A stretch of 64,000 bases of DNA from Spirulina major PCC 6313 (GCF_001890765.1 NZ_KV878783.1:972098-1036097); one strand, 5' to 3'; counted from the first letter of the stretch, positions 9,181 to 18,362 are shown. Notes: a model not told the origin generated them from the letters alone. Numbers and translations: made by a program.

Positions 9181-9843
9181 TTAGGGAGCGAGGCGATCGC
9201 GCTGCCACGATCCATCCTCCTGCCGTTGATAGCGGAGGCGATCGTGGAGGCGACTAGGACGACCCTGCCAAAATTCGATCCGGTCGGGGATGACGCGAAA
9301 ACCTCCCCAATGGGGCGGGCGGGGAATGGGGCGATCGCGGTACTCCGCTTCGAGTGCCTGTAAGCGGGTTTCGAGGTGGGTGCGATCGCGCACCACCTGA
9401 CTCTGGGGCGAAGCCCAAGCCCCCAACCGCGACCCCACCGGCCGACTGTGGAAATACTCATCCGACTCCGCCCCACTGACCCGCTCCACTGCCCCCTCAA
9501 TCCGCACCTGTCGCTCCAACGCCGCCCACCAAAACACCAACGCCGCCCACGGATTCGCCGCCAAATGCTCCCCCTTCTCGCTGGTGTAATTCGTATAAAA
9601 CACAAAACTCGCCCCATCAAACCCTTTGAGGAGAACCATTCGCGCCGATGGTCGCCCCCCTGGGGTCACCGTCGTTAAGGTCATCGCGTTGGGTTCTGGT
9701 AACTCAGCCTCGATCGCCTGGGTAAACCAGGTTTGGAACAGAGCAAACGGATCATCCCCCGCTTCTGATTCCAATAGCCCCCCACGGGTATAGTTCAACC
9801 GCAGATCCGCCGCAGAATAATTCGTCATCATGGCTCCTTTCAA
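9181..9843 (-). CDS. pdxH: Pyridoxamine 5'-phosphate oxidase
   Basis: FMN-dependent oxidation of pyridoxine or pyridoxamine phosphate to pyridoxal phosphate, the final step of vitamin B6 salvage. 220 residues carry the family landmarks: [19 protein letters not shown] (phosphate and FMN contacts), [25 protein letters not shown], and a C-terminal segment ending RLAP. Alternative starts are MMTNYSA a few codons in. Monocistronic; a long repeat array lies on its 5' side. Confidence 0.95.
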   Translation of the reverse strand: MKGAMMTNYSAADLRLNYTRGGLLESEAGDDPFALFQTWFTQAIEAELPEPNAMTLTTVTPGGRPSARMVLLKGFDGASFVFYTNYTSEKGEHLAANPWAALVFWWAALERQVRIEGAVERVSGAESDEYFHSRPVGSRLGAWASPQSQVVRDRTHLETRLQALEAEYRDRPIPRPPHWGGFRVIPDRIEFWQGRPSRLHDRLRYQRQEDGSWQRDRLAP

Positions 9844-9980
9844 TGCTTCAAAGCAACGTTATACCTAGTTTGACGCAAGGATCAGCACAGCGTCGCTGCC
9901 TCTGTAGTGCGAGCTTCTAGCTCGCTACCCTAACTCCGACGCACATTTGAGGCCCAAGGAAAAATAATTCCAAAAGAGTT
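9844..9980. other. Spacer with one copy of a palindromic module
   Basis: No gene is seen. At about 9902-9927 there is one copy of the module built on GCGAGCTTCTAGCTCGC, which returns at 10240-10262 and, in reverse, many times at 17.6-18.3 kb. Confidence 0.6.
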
Positions 9981-10262
9981 AGAGGGTCAGTGAGCCAGAG
10001 GCTCACACTACCATCACATGAGCCTCTGTAATTAGAGAGTCAGTGAGCCAGAGGCTCACACTACCATCACATGAGCCTCTGTAATTAGAGGGTCAGTGAG
10101 CCAGAGGCTCACACTACCATCACATGAGCCTCTGTAATTAGAGAGTCAGTGAGCCAGAGGCTCACACTACCATCACATGAGCCTCTGTAATTAGAGAGTC
10201 AGTGAGCCAGAGGCTCACACTACCATCACATGAGCCTCTGTAGTGCGAGCTTCTAGCTCGCT
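9981..10262. repeat. 53-bp tandem array, five copies
   Basis: GTGAGCCAGAGGCTCAC recurs at 9990, 10043, 10096, 10149 and 10202, an exact 53-bp period with only 1-base differences. Each 17-base core is a perfect 7-bp hairpin with a 3-base loop. A second pairing, AGAGGCTCA with TGAGCCTCT across the unit, would compete with it. The array ends with the GCGAGCTTCTAGCTCGC module at 10240-10262. It is non-coding and lies between pdxH and the branching-enzyme gene. Confidence 0.9.
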
Positions 10263-10437
10263 GCGGTCTAACTCACTCTGTCTAACTCACTCTGTCTAGC
10301 TCGCTGCGGTCTAACTCACTCTGTCTAACTCACTCTGTCTAGTTCGCTGCGGTCTAACTCACTCTGTCTAACTCACTCTGTCTAGCTCGCTGTTGTCTAA
10401 CTCGCTGCCCTAACTCGCTGCCCTAACTGCACTCAGT
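10263..10437. repeat. 43-bp higher-order tandem array
   Basis: GCGGTCTAACTCACTCTG recurs at 10263, 10306 and 10349 with a 43-bp period. Each unit holds about three 14-15 base sub-units of the form CTAACTCACTCTGT or CTAGCTCGCTGCGGT, and the tail (10390-10437) degenerates into shorter CTAACTCGCTGCC copies. CTAGCTCGCTG is also the end of the neighbouring palindromic module, so the array probably grew from that module by slippage. Confidence 0.85.
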
Positions 10438-10514
10438 TCAGGCGTATCGTTCAGCGTTGATCTCAAGGGGGATCTCCGTGGGATTGAGGTGCGATCGCCC
10501 CCTGGCATTCCGGT

Positions 10515-12110
10515 CTAGAGCGAATAGGCCCGATAGGCCCGATAATCAATCTGCGGGAAAATATTATCGATCGCCTCCACCTTTTCCAGCCAGCCCGCAT
10601 CCACCTGTTCCTTTTGCAGATCCTCATAGATCTTCGTGAAGCGCATCAAATGCGACTTCGTCCGCCGCTCCGCATAGGGAACCATCGTCCCCGTCCGCAT
10701 AATAAACGCCCAATCCGACGACTGCGCCAACAACAATTCCCGCGCCGCCTGGTTTAACGCCCGCTCCTGCAACTCATCAGCCGGTTCGCGTCCCCCCAGT
10801 TCAATCATCCGCTCCGCCGCCTTGTGCAAATGGGGATAAATCCAGGCATTGGTTTGATTGAGCCAAAACTCATGGAAGCCTTGAAAGCCCCAACTGGATT
10901 GGGCCGGACGGCACACCTGTTGATGGGGTTCTTTTTGTAAATATTCCGATAGATGGGTCAGCGCATAGGTAGACTGATCAAACCAACTCTTCCGGAACAG
11001 ATAATCCAAAAACCATGGCCCCTCATACCACCAATGGCCGAACAACTCCGCATCATAGGGCGACATGACGAGGGGCGATCGCTGCATAATCCCCTCCAGA
11101 TGTTGAATCTGATTCACCCGGTTAAACATAAAATTCCCCGCGTGCTCCGCCGCCTTTTCCTTCGCCCAATAGGGGTCATACAAAGCCTTCTCACTCAGCC
11201 CCGCCCCCCGGTGCGTAATCTTGTGATACTTAATCCCCACATTTTTCCGCTGGCCATTGGGCATCACATAGGGCTTAATGTACTCATATTCCGCCTCCCA
11301 GCCAATATCTTTATAAAACTCCCGATACTCCGGATCACCCGGATAGCCCACCTCCGACGACCACACCTGCTGGGACGATTCCTGATCCCGGCCAAACACC
11401 GCCACCCCCGTCTCCGTAAAAATCGGCGCGTAGGTGCCAAACCGTGGCCGCGGCCGCGCATAGATCACCCCATGGCCATCGGTGAGAAAATAGCGCAGCC
11501 CCGCATCCGCCAATAACCGCTCCACCCCGTTATAGTAGGCACATTCGGGCAACCACATCCCATTGGGCGGCCGGCCAAAGGTCGCCTCATAGTGATCGCA
11601 CGCCACCTTAATCTGGGCCCACACCGCTTGGGGGTACATTTTCATCAACGGGAAATACCCATGGGTCGCCCCACAGGTAATGATGTCTAAATTGCCACTG
11701 TCGAGAAACCCCTTAAACGCCGCCACGAGATCCCCTTGGTAAGCGTCCCAGGTACGCCGCACCGTAGCAAATTCTTCAACGTAATGCTCTGCGAGATAGC
11801 GGAGGTGACCATTGTGGCGGTTGCGATCTACTTCTTTTTCCGCGAGTTCTTGCAGTAGTTCGAGGTGATTGATGTAGCGATCTTGGAGCAGAGGATCTTG
11901 TAACATCGACACCAGCGGCGGTGTCAGGCTCATGGTCATTTTGAAGTCCACCCCATCCCGCTTCAGCCCAGAGAACATATTGAGCAACGGAATATAGGTT
12001 TCGGTAATGGCTTCAAAGAGCCATTCCTCTTCAAGGACATAATCGCTCTCTGGATGGCGAACAAAGGGTAGATGGGCGTGGAGAACGAGGGCAAGATAGC
12101 CGAGAGCCAT
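10515..12110 (-). CDS. GH57 1,4-alpha-glucan branching enzyme
   Basis: Family 57 glycoside hydrolase that introduces alpha-1,6 branches into glycogen. 531 residues begin with MALGYLALVLHAHLPFV (GH57 motif 1). WLPECAYYNG carries the expected glutamate nucleophile and SPYDAELFGHWWYEG the aspartate acid/base. The C-terminal helical part fits the DUF1957 domain of GH57 branching enzymes. No other glycogen gene is adjacent. An amylase-type activity is possible but the length and motifs favour branching. Confidence 0.92.
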   Translation of the reverse strand: MALGYLALVLHAHLPFVRHPESDYVLEEEWLFEAITETYIPLLNMFSGLKRDGVDFKMTMSLTPPLVSMLQDPLLQDRYINHLELLQELAEKEVDRNRHNGHLRYLAEHYVEEFATVRRTWDAYQGDLVAAFKGFLDSGNLDIITCGATHGYFPLMKMYPQAVWAQIKVACDHYEATFGRPPNGMWLPECAYYNGVERLLADAGLRYFLTDGHGVIYARPRPRFGTYAPIFTETGVAVFGRDQESSQQVWSSEVGYPGDPEYREFYKDIGWEAEYEYIKPYVMPNGQRKNVGIKYHKITHRGAGLSEKALYDPYWAKEKAAEHAGNFMFNRVNQIQHLEGIMQRSPLVMSPYDAELFGHWWYEGPWFLDYLFRKSWFDQSTYALTHLSEYLQKEPHQQVCRPAQSSWGFQGFHEFWLNQTNAWIYPHLHKAAERMIELGGREPADELQERALNQAARELLLAQSSDWAFIMRTGTMVPYAERRTKSHLMRFTKIYEDLQKEQVDAGWLEKVEAIDNIFPQIDYRAYRAYSL

Positions 12111-12477
12111 GGGCGTTTTAGGGAGGGTGGATCAGGAGAGTGGTGCGAAAAGACTAGGGATGCAACCCCTGTGCGGGGGGTGAAGGCGGAGGGGGTTGCC
12201 GTCTTATCCCAGCCTTGACGCTGCCTATCAAATTCTAGGATGAAACGGAGACTCACACCAAAACTCCTCGATTCAGGCCGATGAATGGTGACCAAAACCC
12301 CTGGGTTACCAGCCTCGCCCTTCGAGGACAACGCTCGACAGCATATCGAAGCCGTCGAGGTTGGGCAAACCCAAGACGCTAAACGGACAGGGAAAGAGAG
12401 TCAGGCCTCGGTTAGGGCGGTTTTCGATAGACTGTCTACTCATCAGGCAGTTAGCCTTAGGGCTAGCTAGACGGGGA
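12111..12477. other. Spacer with no supported gene
   Basis: Between the branching-enzyme gene and the hairpin before sasA I see no coding signal I trust. A 61-codon frame at 12285-12470 has no recognisable similarity. The two flanking genes are divergent, so promoters for both should lie in this region. Confidence 0.5.
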
Positions 12478-12511
12478 ATCCCCATGCCTTTAGGCTGGGG
12501 ATGATGTCAAG
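12478..12511 (+). mobile_element. IS200/IS605-type right-end hairpin remnant
   Basis: ATCCCC and GGGGAT pair around ATGCCTTTAGGCT, followed by GATGTCAA. This is the shape of the right end of cyanobacterial IS200/IS605-family elements. No transposase frame or left end is found, so it is a solitary remnant about 90 bases before sasA. Confidence 0.5.
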
Positions 12512-12596
12512 ATGGAGATTTAAGATAAACTTAATCAATCAAGCTTGACAATTTCAATACATTCACTGCTATTTATCAATCCACAACATTGTTGCT

Positions 12597-13754
12597 GTGC
12601 GATCCTCCAATTTTGAACCCACACATCATTCTGCTGTATCAACAGGAGCAACGAAGCAATTGCAGCTACTCCTGTTTGTGGATGAACGAATATCGACCCA
12701 AAACCACGCTCAACAGATTCAGTCCTATCTAGAGGAGTTGAAGCAGCGGGATTCTTTTGATTTAGAAATCCTCGAAATTAGTGAAAATCCGGACTTGGCG
12801 GAGCATTTTCGGCTGGTGGCCACACCGTCGCTGGTGAAGATTTACCCGTCACCGCGTCAGGTACTGGCGGGGGGTGATGTGGTGGCGCAGTTACAGCATC
12901 GGTGGCATCAGTGGCAGCAGGATCTCGATGAGCAGAATCATGCGGAGGGGCTGGCAGATCGGAAGTCTGAGGACGATCGCTACTCGGTGGCGCAGATTCG
13001 GGCGGCGGAGGAACTGTTTCGGCTGAAGCGAGAAAATAATGAACTCCGGGAACAATTGCAGTTTAAGGATCAAGTGCTGGGAATGCTGGCCCATGATCTG
13101 CGGAGTCCGTTAACGGCGGCGTTGATCGCGGTGGAAACCCTGGAGATTACCCATAACCAAGAGTCAACGGAGCAGGTGACCAAGCTCCAAAAGCAGCTTT
13201 ATCAGCATGCGCGCACGCAGTTCCGGGTGATGAACCGGATGATTAATGATATTTTGCAGGCGGCTCAGGGTAAAAACAGTGGGCTTCAGATTCAGTTGCA
13301 TAATCTGCCGTTGCAGCCGCTGTGTGAGGAGGTTTTAGATGAGATGCAGGGAAGTTTGGAGGAGAAGTCGTTAACGTTGGTGCGGGATATTCCGAAGGAT
13401 GTGCCGCCGGTCTATGCGGATGGGGAGTTAATTCGTCAGGTGCTGATGAATTTGCTGGATAATGCGATTAAGTATACGCCGCCCCAGGGTACGATTACGG
13501 TGTCGATTTTGCACCGGACGGCGCAGAAGGTGCAGGTGAGTGTGGCGGATACGGGGCTGGGGATTCCGGTGGAGAAGCGCGATCGCATTTTTGACGGCCA
13601 TTTTCGTCTCAAGCGGGATGAAGCCCAGGAGGGGTTTGGGATTGGCCTATCGCTCTGTCGGAAGGTGATTCAGGCTCACTACGGCCAAATTTGGGTGGAT
13701 AGTGTGCCGCCGGAGGGGAGTTGTTTTCAGTTCACGTTGCCGGTCTATCGCTAG
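12597..13754 (+). CDS. sasA: Circadian sensor histidine kinase SasA
   Basis: Reads the KaiC phosphorylation state and phosphorylates the response regulator RpaA to drive clock output. 385 residues from a GTG start. The N-terminal 100 residues form the KaiB-like thioredoxin-fold domain (LQLLLFVDERIS, then VATPSLVKIYPSPRQVLAG). A coiled segment follows, then the H-box MLAHDLRSPLTAALIAVETLE (His near 162), the N-box NLLDNAIKYTPP, G1 VADTGLGIP and G2 GFGIGLSLCRKV. Length matches known SasA and all kinase boxes are intact. kaiABC is not in the window. Confidence 0.95.
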   Translation: MRSSNFEPTHHSAVSTGATKQLQLLLFVDERISTQNHAQQIQSYLEELKQRDSFDLEILEISENPDLAEHFRLVATPSLVKIYPSPRQVLAGGDVVAQLQHRWHQWQQDLDEQNHAEGLADRKSEDDRYSVAQIRAAEELFRLKRENNELREQLQFKDQVLGMLAHDLRSPLTAALIAVETLEITHNQESTEQVTKLQKQLYQHARTQFRVMNRMINDILQAAQGKNSGLQIQLHNLPLQPLCEEVLDEMQGSLEEKSLTLVRDIPKDVPPVYADGELIRQVLMNLLDNAIKYTPPQGTITVSILHRTAQKVQVSVADTGLGIPVEKRDRIFDGHFRLKRDEAQEGFGIGLSLCRKVIQAHYGQIWVDSVPPEGSCFQFTLPVYR

Positions 13755-13963
13755 GGGATTGCGAATCGCCCTTGGTGCAGCGTTGGACGGGGCGCGATCG
13801 GGCAGATGGGGGGGCAACCAATGGGAGTTTGACACAATAGCTTCATCCCACTTCAACACAATCGTGGTCATTGTGATTTTCCCGCCATAATTAAGCCGGT
13901 TTGTTGGGTTGGGTTGGATTAATCTAGTACCGTTAAAATCTGTCTAGCGGTCAAGGTTCAGCT

Positions 13964-14281
13964 CTATTCGCGAATCTCAGATTTCATTCGTTCTAAGGTT
14001 TTATGCATCTGCTCAAACATTTGTTGAGGGGTAATGCCAAATTGTCCAAGCTGGGTTTTGAGTTGTTGAACCGTCATTTGTGCCATGAAGTCGTCCGACA
14101 GTTCAAACCGTTTCATAAAAATGTGGTAGCGTTCCATCAACGCTTCCATCTGTTCGATAAACATCTTTTTTCCTTCGCGGTCAAACTTACCATAGTCACC
14201 GCCGAGGTTCATCATCGATTGATAGTCTTCAAACAGCTGTTTGGCTTCTTGTTGAACAACTTCAGATTCAAAAAATCCCAT
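13964..14281 (-). CDS. DUF1825 family protein
   Basis: Short helical protein of 105 residues, rich in Glu, Met and Phe, beginning MGFFESEVVQQEAKQLFEDY. It matches the cyanobacteria-specific DUF1825 family in length and N-terminus. No membrane segment or catalytic motif is visible. Function unknown. Confidence 0.85.
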   Translation of the reverse strand: MGFFESEVVQQEAKQLFEDYQSMMNLGGDYGKFDREGKKMFIEQMEALMERYHIFMKRFELSDDFMAQMTVQQLKTQLGQFGITPQQMFEQMHKTLERMKSEIRE

Positions 14282-14416
14282 AATCTCCTCTGGGGGCTAA
14301 GGGGTGGGTATGGGGTTGCGAGAAGCAACCGCCTATTTATTGTAGGGTAGAGAAAACAGTGGGAACAATTCGGTTTCCCGTATTGAGAGAGAGTCCGGAA
14401 TGGCATTGGGATCAAG

Positions 14417-14833
14417 ATGGACAGAAGCACGCTAACACAGTTCTGGCAACAGCCTCGGAGTCCGAAAATTGCGGTGCTGCTGGCCCTGGTGGGGGTAGTG
14501 CCGGGTCTCCCGTTGGCGGGGTTGCATAAGTTTTATTTGCGTCAACCGTTGTGGGGGGTGGTGTATCTGTCGCTGTTTTGGCTGCCGATTCCCCATGTGG
14601 CCAGTGGGGTTGAGGCCGTGTGGTATTTGCTCAGTGAGCAGGATTGGTTTGATCAGCGGTTTAATGATGGGGTGGCGCGGGAGAAGGCGGGGACGGTCAC
14701 GACGCAGCTTGATCCGGAGCGGATGAATGCGATCGCTGCTGCCCTGCGTGACCTCGAACAATTGCGCCAAGAGGGGTTGATTTCAGAGTTGGAATTTGAA
14801 CAAAAACGCCGCCAACTGATCGACGCGCCCTAA
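14417..14833 (+). CDS. TM2-domain membrane protein with SHOCT-like tail
   Basis: 138 residues. Two membrane segments (about 18-37 and 47-72) enclose the GLHKFYLRQPLWGVVYL stretch that marks TM2 domains. The C-terminal 35 residues (IAAALRDLEQLRQEGLISE, then an EFEQKRRQLI segment) resemble the SHOCT oligomerisation motif. Its stop overlaps the stop of the convergent phosphatase gene by four bases. Role unknown. Confidence 0.85.
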   Translation: MDRSTLTQFWQQPRSPKIAVLLALVGVVPGLPLAGLHKFYLRQPLWGVVYLSLFWLPIPHVASGVEAVWYLLSEQDWFDQRFNDGVAREKAGTVTTQLDPERMNAIAAALRDLEQLRQEGLISELEFEQKRRQLIDAP

Positions 14834-15504
14834 AACGGCCCCAGATTGCCCACCACTTCCGGCTCATTATCGGTATTGATTTGCATCACCACCAATTCCC
14901 CGGAGGAGACTGCACCGCCGGCAATGTCTGCGATCGTGACGAAATGGGTGACCAACACCGTGACCCCTGCTTCCTCGCGATGGTTGGCCATGAATTCCCG
15001 CAGCCGGGCGATGCGATCGGGGCCTTGGGCGCGGTCTTGAAAAAATGAGTTCAGGGCGGGAAAGGTTTCGACGGGGCCGAGATCCATCAGAGTCGCCGTT
15101 TCCTGACAACGACACCATTCACTAGACAGGACTTGCTGAACGGTGATGTTTTGCGTTTGAAAGGCGGCTCCGGTGCGTCGGGCTTGGTCTCGGCCCTCCT
15201 CGGAGAGATTGCGCTGGGTGGAGCAGTCCCCGATCGCAAAATTAGGCGGGTCACCGCTGCCGGGGGCGATCGCATGGCGCATCAGCACGTAGTAATGGGT
15301 CTCCGCATTCCGCAACCGTGACCAGATATCGGTTGTAGCGGGGGCGATCGCTGCCGCATCGGCCGACGATGTTTGGGGCGATGGCGGCGCGGTCACCGCA
15401 GGCGAGGGGGCGGTCACGCTGGGCGGTGGCGTTGCCCCACAACTGGCTAGCCCTAACAGGAGCAAGCCCCCAAAAACAACCCGACGGTGGTAACCAAGCA
15501 TCAT
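14830..15504 (-). CDS. Histidine-phosphatase-family lipoprotein
   Basis: Phosphoglycerate-mutase-like phosphatase predicted to be a secreted lipoprotein. The ATG at 15504 is chosen because translation then opens with a signal peptide ending in the lipobox LASC; the open frame further upstream runs into a transposon remnant. The catalytic signature is LMRHAIAPG (RHA in place of RHG) and a later histidine in LVTHFVTIADI completes the branch-2-like core. A Pro/Ala/Thr-rich linker separates the lipid anchor from the domain. Substrate unknown. Confidence 0.87.
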   Translation of the reverse strand: MMLGYHRRVVFGGLLLLGLASCGATPPPSVTAPSPAVTAPPSPQTSSADAAAIAPATTDIWSRLRNAETHYYVLMRHAIAPGSGDPPNFAIGDCSTQRNLSEEGRDQARRTGAAFQTQNITVQQVLSSEWCRCQETATLMDLGPVETFPALNSFFQDRAQGPDRIARLREFMANHREEAGVTVLVTHFVTIADIAGGAVSSGELVVMQINTDNEPEVVGNLGPF

Positions 15505-15531
15505 GGCGTGATGGTGATTAATGTATTGGTG

Positions 15532-15755
15532 TTGACGTACTCCCCCGCATACATGACGGGGGATTCTGGGTTCAGACAGCAATTGCAGGCGTAGCCCGTC
15601 TTATATTGCCTAGCCCAATGGACAACGCCCTGCCCATAAGGTGCTCACCCCGGAATTTTACTTCGCGCTAGCGAACGCTTTTATTGTATCACCACCGAAT
15701 CAATTCGGTTATTCGCTTATATCCCCCGAATAAAATTCAGGGGGCTTTACGCATC
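15532..15755 (-). mobile_element. Internally deleted IS200/IS605-like element (PATE-like)
   Basis: One end has the hairpin CCCCC-GCATACATGAC-GGGGG (15542-15561) next to TTGACGTAC, and the other has CCCCC-GAATAAAATTCA-GGGGG (15723-15744) followed by GCTTTACGC. These look like the right and left ends of an IS200/IS605-family element facing minus, with no transposase between them. It lies just upstream of the phosphatase lipoprotein gene. Confidence 0.5.
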
Positions 15756-15860
15756 ACGCTCGTAATTTAGCAAGTTTGGCGACAATGGATCGGGTAGCGG
15801 TTGGCGTGATGATCGCGCCCCTAGAACAGGGTGACGCTCTCCGATCAGGAGAAAACCCGA

Positions 15861-16007
15861 TATAGCGGTTTTCATAAAATTGCGGTACAAAGATCCCCCC
15901 TCAATCCCCCTTAAAAAGGGGGAAGTCGCGTTCTCATCACAAAGATCCCCCTCAATCCCCCTTAAAAAGGGGGAAGTCGCGTTCTCATCTTTTCGCAATC
16001 CGCTATA
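15861..16007. repeat. Small inverted-repeat element with internal 52-bp duplication
   Basis: TATAGCGG (15861-15868) and CCGCTATA (16000-16007) are exact terminal inverted repeats, each followed inward by similar TTTTC/GCG-rich bases. Inside, a 52-bp unit starting AAAGATCCCCC occurs twice (15889 and 15941), each containing an imperfect CCCCCTT-AAAA-AGGGGG palindrome. It is non-coding and MITE-like, ending 35 bases before the helix-hairpin-helix gene. Confidence 0.75.
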
Positions 16008-16042
16008 AGCTAATCTGACGGACAACGGTTCAGGAGGTGGTG

Positions 16043-16597
16043 ATGGCAGCATGGTGGTCGAAGGTGCAACAGTGGCAACAGGCGTTAAACCCCCAACAGC
16101 GACAACTACGATCGCGCCTAGAACGTGACCCCTATGCCCGTCTTCAGTCAGCGGTAGAAGTGGCGATCGCTGCCCAGTGGGGCATCCACATTGACGTGAA
16201 CACCGCCACCGTAGATGATTGGCTCCGCTTACCGGGGATCTCGATTCACCAAGCCCGTACCCTCGTGGCCTTGGCTCAAAATGGGGTGCAATTTCTCTGT
16301 TTAGAGGATCTGGCCGCTGCTTTAACTGTGCCAGTGCATCGCTTAACCCCCCTCGCGCCCATTTTGCAATTTATCTATCGTGATCCTGAAAGTCTAGTGG
16401 CTCCGGCTCGTGTGAACCCCAATACGGCAACCTTGGCGCAACTGTGCCAAATTCCCGGCCTCAGCCCCGATCTCGCCCAGGCTTGGGTGAGCGATCGCAC
16501 TCACCACGGCCCCTATCACACCCTCGCCGATCTGCAAAATCGACTGCAACTATCCCCCGAAGCGATCGCACAATTTATGTATTATCTCGCGTTCTAA
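16043..16597 (+). CDS. Helix-hairpin-helix (ComEA-like) protein
   Basis: 184 residues with two ComEA-type helix-hairpin-helix regions. The first is around VNTATVDDWLRLPGISIHQA (near 55-75) and the second around VNPNTATLAQLCQIPGLSP (near 130-150). The ATG at 16043 is preferred over the upstream GTG codons because AGGAGG (16032-16037) is then 5 bases away. No signal peptide is seen, so unlike ComEA it is probably cytosolic. DNA binding is the likely role. Confidence 0.8.
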   Translation: MAAWWSKVQQWQQALNPQQRQLRSRLERDPYARLQSAVEVAIAAQWGIHIDVNTATVDDWLRLPGISIHQARTLVALAQNGVQFLCLEDLAAALTVPVHRLTPLAPILQFIYRDPESLVAPARVNPNTATLAQLCQIPGLSPDLAQAWVSDRTHHGPYHTLADLQNRLQLSPEAIAQFMYYLAF

Positions 16598-16680
16598 CTC
16601 ATGCCTGAAATGCCGCGAACTTTTAAAGTTCTGATAAGATTCCTTTAACCTACCATTCTCTTTATTCCCCCTACTGCTCT

Positions 16681-17589
16681 ATGCCTTGGTCTCGTATCAT
16701 GAGTGCGATCGTTGCAATTATTGTGGCTCTAGCCTCAGTAATTGCGGGAGGCTGGTATTTTACGGTCGGCTTCATGGTGATTGTGTTCTTGGGTCAACGC
16801 GAATATTTCAACCTCGTGCGAGCCAAAGGCATTGAACCCGCTGTCAAAACGACCCTGATCCTCTCGCAACTGCTGATCCTCACCGCCATCCTCGCCCCCT
16901 CCCTCACCGACGCGCTCCCCCCCATCACCGGAATTCTGCTCTGTTGTTATCTCCTGTTTCAGCCCAAAATTGCCACGATCGCAGACATGTCCACCTCCAT
17001 CCTGGGCCTGTTCTATGGCGGCTGGCTTCCCACCTATTGGATTCGGCTCCGGGTTAACCTTGATTTTCCCGCCGGTATCCTGATCGCCTCCGATCCCGTC
17101 CATCCCCCCATTCTTCAACTCGAAAACACCGCCGCCTGGTGGGAAGAACTCACCCACCCTGATCGCTTCTCCCCCGCCCTCAGCGTGACCATCCTCGCCT
17201 TTTTCTGTATCTGGGCTGCCGACATTGGCGCGTATCTGATCGGCAAATTTTTTGGACGCACTCGCCTCACCTTAATCAGTCCCAAGAAAACCGTAGAAGG
17301 GGCCGTGTTTGGCATTTTGGGCAGTACCCTAGTGGGGTTAGGCGGGGCCCATGCGTTGCATTGGCACAGTTGGATGATTACAGGGGCAATTTTGGGGTTG
17401 TTGATTGGTTTTGTCAGCTTGGCCGGTGATTTAACAGAATCGTTGATGAAGCGCGATGCTGGCCTGAAGGATTCCGGCCACCTCATCCCCGGCCATGGGG
17501 GGATTCTCGATCGCACCGATAGCTATATTTTTACCGCCCCCCTGGTCTACTACTTCGTCACCCTATTTTTACCCCTCTTCCCTTACTAA
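16681..17589 (+). CDS. cdsA: Phosphatidate cytidylyltransferase
   Basis: Makes CDP-diacylglycerol from phosphatidic acid and CTP in the membrane, the branch point for phosphatidylglycerol synthesis. About 302 residues with multiple membrane helices. The C-terminal signature is complete: SLMKRDAGLKDSGHLIPGHG then GILDRTDS. ATG 16699 (MSAIVAIIV) is an alternative start. Confidence 0.95.
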   Translation: MPWSRIMSAIVAIIVALASVIAGGWYFTVGFMVIVFLGQREYFNLVRAKGIEPAVKTTLILSQLLILTAILAPSLTDALPPITGILLCCYLLFQPKIATIADMSTSILGLFYGGWLPTYWIRLRVNLDFPAGILIASDPVHPPILQLENTAAWWEELTHPDRFSPALSVTILAFFCIWAADIGAYLIGKFFGRTRLTLISPKKTVEGAVFGILGSTLVGLGGAHALHWHSWMITGAILGLLIGFVSLAGDLTESLMKRDAGLKDSGHLIPGHGGILDRTDSYIFTAPLVYYFVTLFLPLFPY

Positions 17590-18300
17590 TCCCCAATCCG
17601 GATGGATAACCCACAATAGTCACAAGGGCAACGAGCTAGAAGCTCGCACTACAGAAAATGACCGCAAAATGGTGAATTTAGGACAGCGAGCTAGAAGCTC
17701 GCACTACAGAAAATGACCCCAAAATGGTGAATTTAGGACAGCGAGCTAGAAGCTCGCACTACAGAAAATGACCGCAATGGTAGTGTGAGCCTCTGGCTCA
17801 CTCGCATCTAACAAAACATCAGAAAATGACCCCAAAATGGTGAATTTAGGACAGCGAGCTAGAAGCTCACACTACAGAAAATGACCGCAATGGTAGTGTG
17901 AGCCTCTGGCTCACTCGCATCTAACGAAATATCAGAAAATGACCCCACAATGGTGAATTTAGGACAGCGAGCTAGAAGCTCACACTACAGAAAATGACCG
18001 CAATGGTAGTGTGAGTCTCTGGCTCACTCGCATCTAACGAAACATCAGAAAATGACCCCAAAATGGTGAATTTAGGACAGCGAGCTAGAAGCTCGCACTA
18101 CAGAAAATGACCGCAATGGTAGTGTGAGCCTCTGGCTCACTCGCATCTAACGAAACATCAGAAAATGACCCCACAATGGTGAATTTAGGACAGCGAGCTA
18201 GAAGCTCGCACTACAGAAAATGACCGCAATGGTAGTGTGAGCCTCTGGCTCACTCGCATCTAACGAAATATCAGGATTGCGTTCTATTCCTAGGGTGTAG
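17590..18300. repeat. 113-bp tandem array of two palindromic modules
   Basis: The module AGCGAGCTAGAAGCTCGC occurs at 17685, 17740, 17853, 17966, 18079 and 18192, preceded by a near copy at 17631. The first interval is about 55 bp; after that the period is exactly 113 bp. The long unit alternates this palindrome with GTGAGCCTCTGGCTCAC, joined by AGAAAATGACC and ATGGTGAATTTAGGAC linkers. Both palindromes are also in the arrays at 9.9-10.3 kb, in reverse orientation. Nothing coding is seen. It separates cdsA from lnt. Confidence 0.9.
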
Positions 18301-18362
18301 GGATGTGAAGGGTGGCGGACTGTGGCATGGTAGGAAAGCGTTGCGTTGATGGGAAAGCTGCG

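Noticed and set aside
9981-10262. CRISPR array
   Set aside because: The whole 53-bp unit is repeated, so there are no variable spacers.
12285-12470. 61-codon frame as a TnpB fragment
   Set aside because: No zinc-finger or RuvC-like residues are present; only the hairpin downstream resembles an IS200/IS605 end.
15747-16052. Minus-strand frame of 101 codons
   Set aside because: It consists of the translated 52-bp repeat (ENATSPFLRGIEG twice) and has no relation to a protein family.
17590-18300. CRISPR array
   Set aside because: The repeats are regular, but the linkers are also repeated rather than unique spacers, and no cas gene is in the window.
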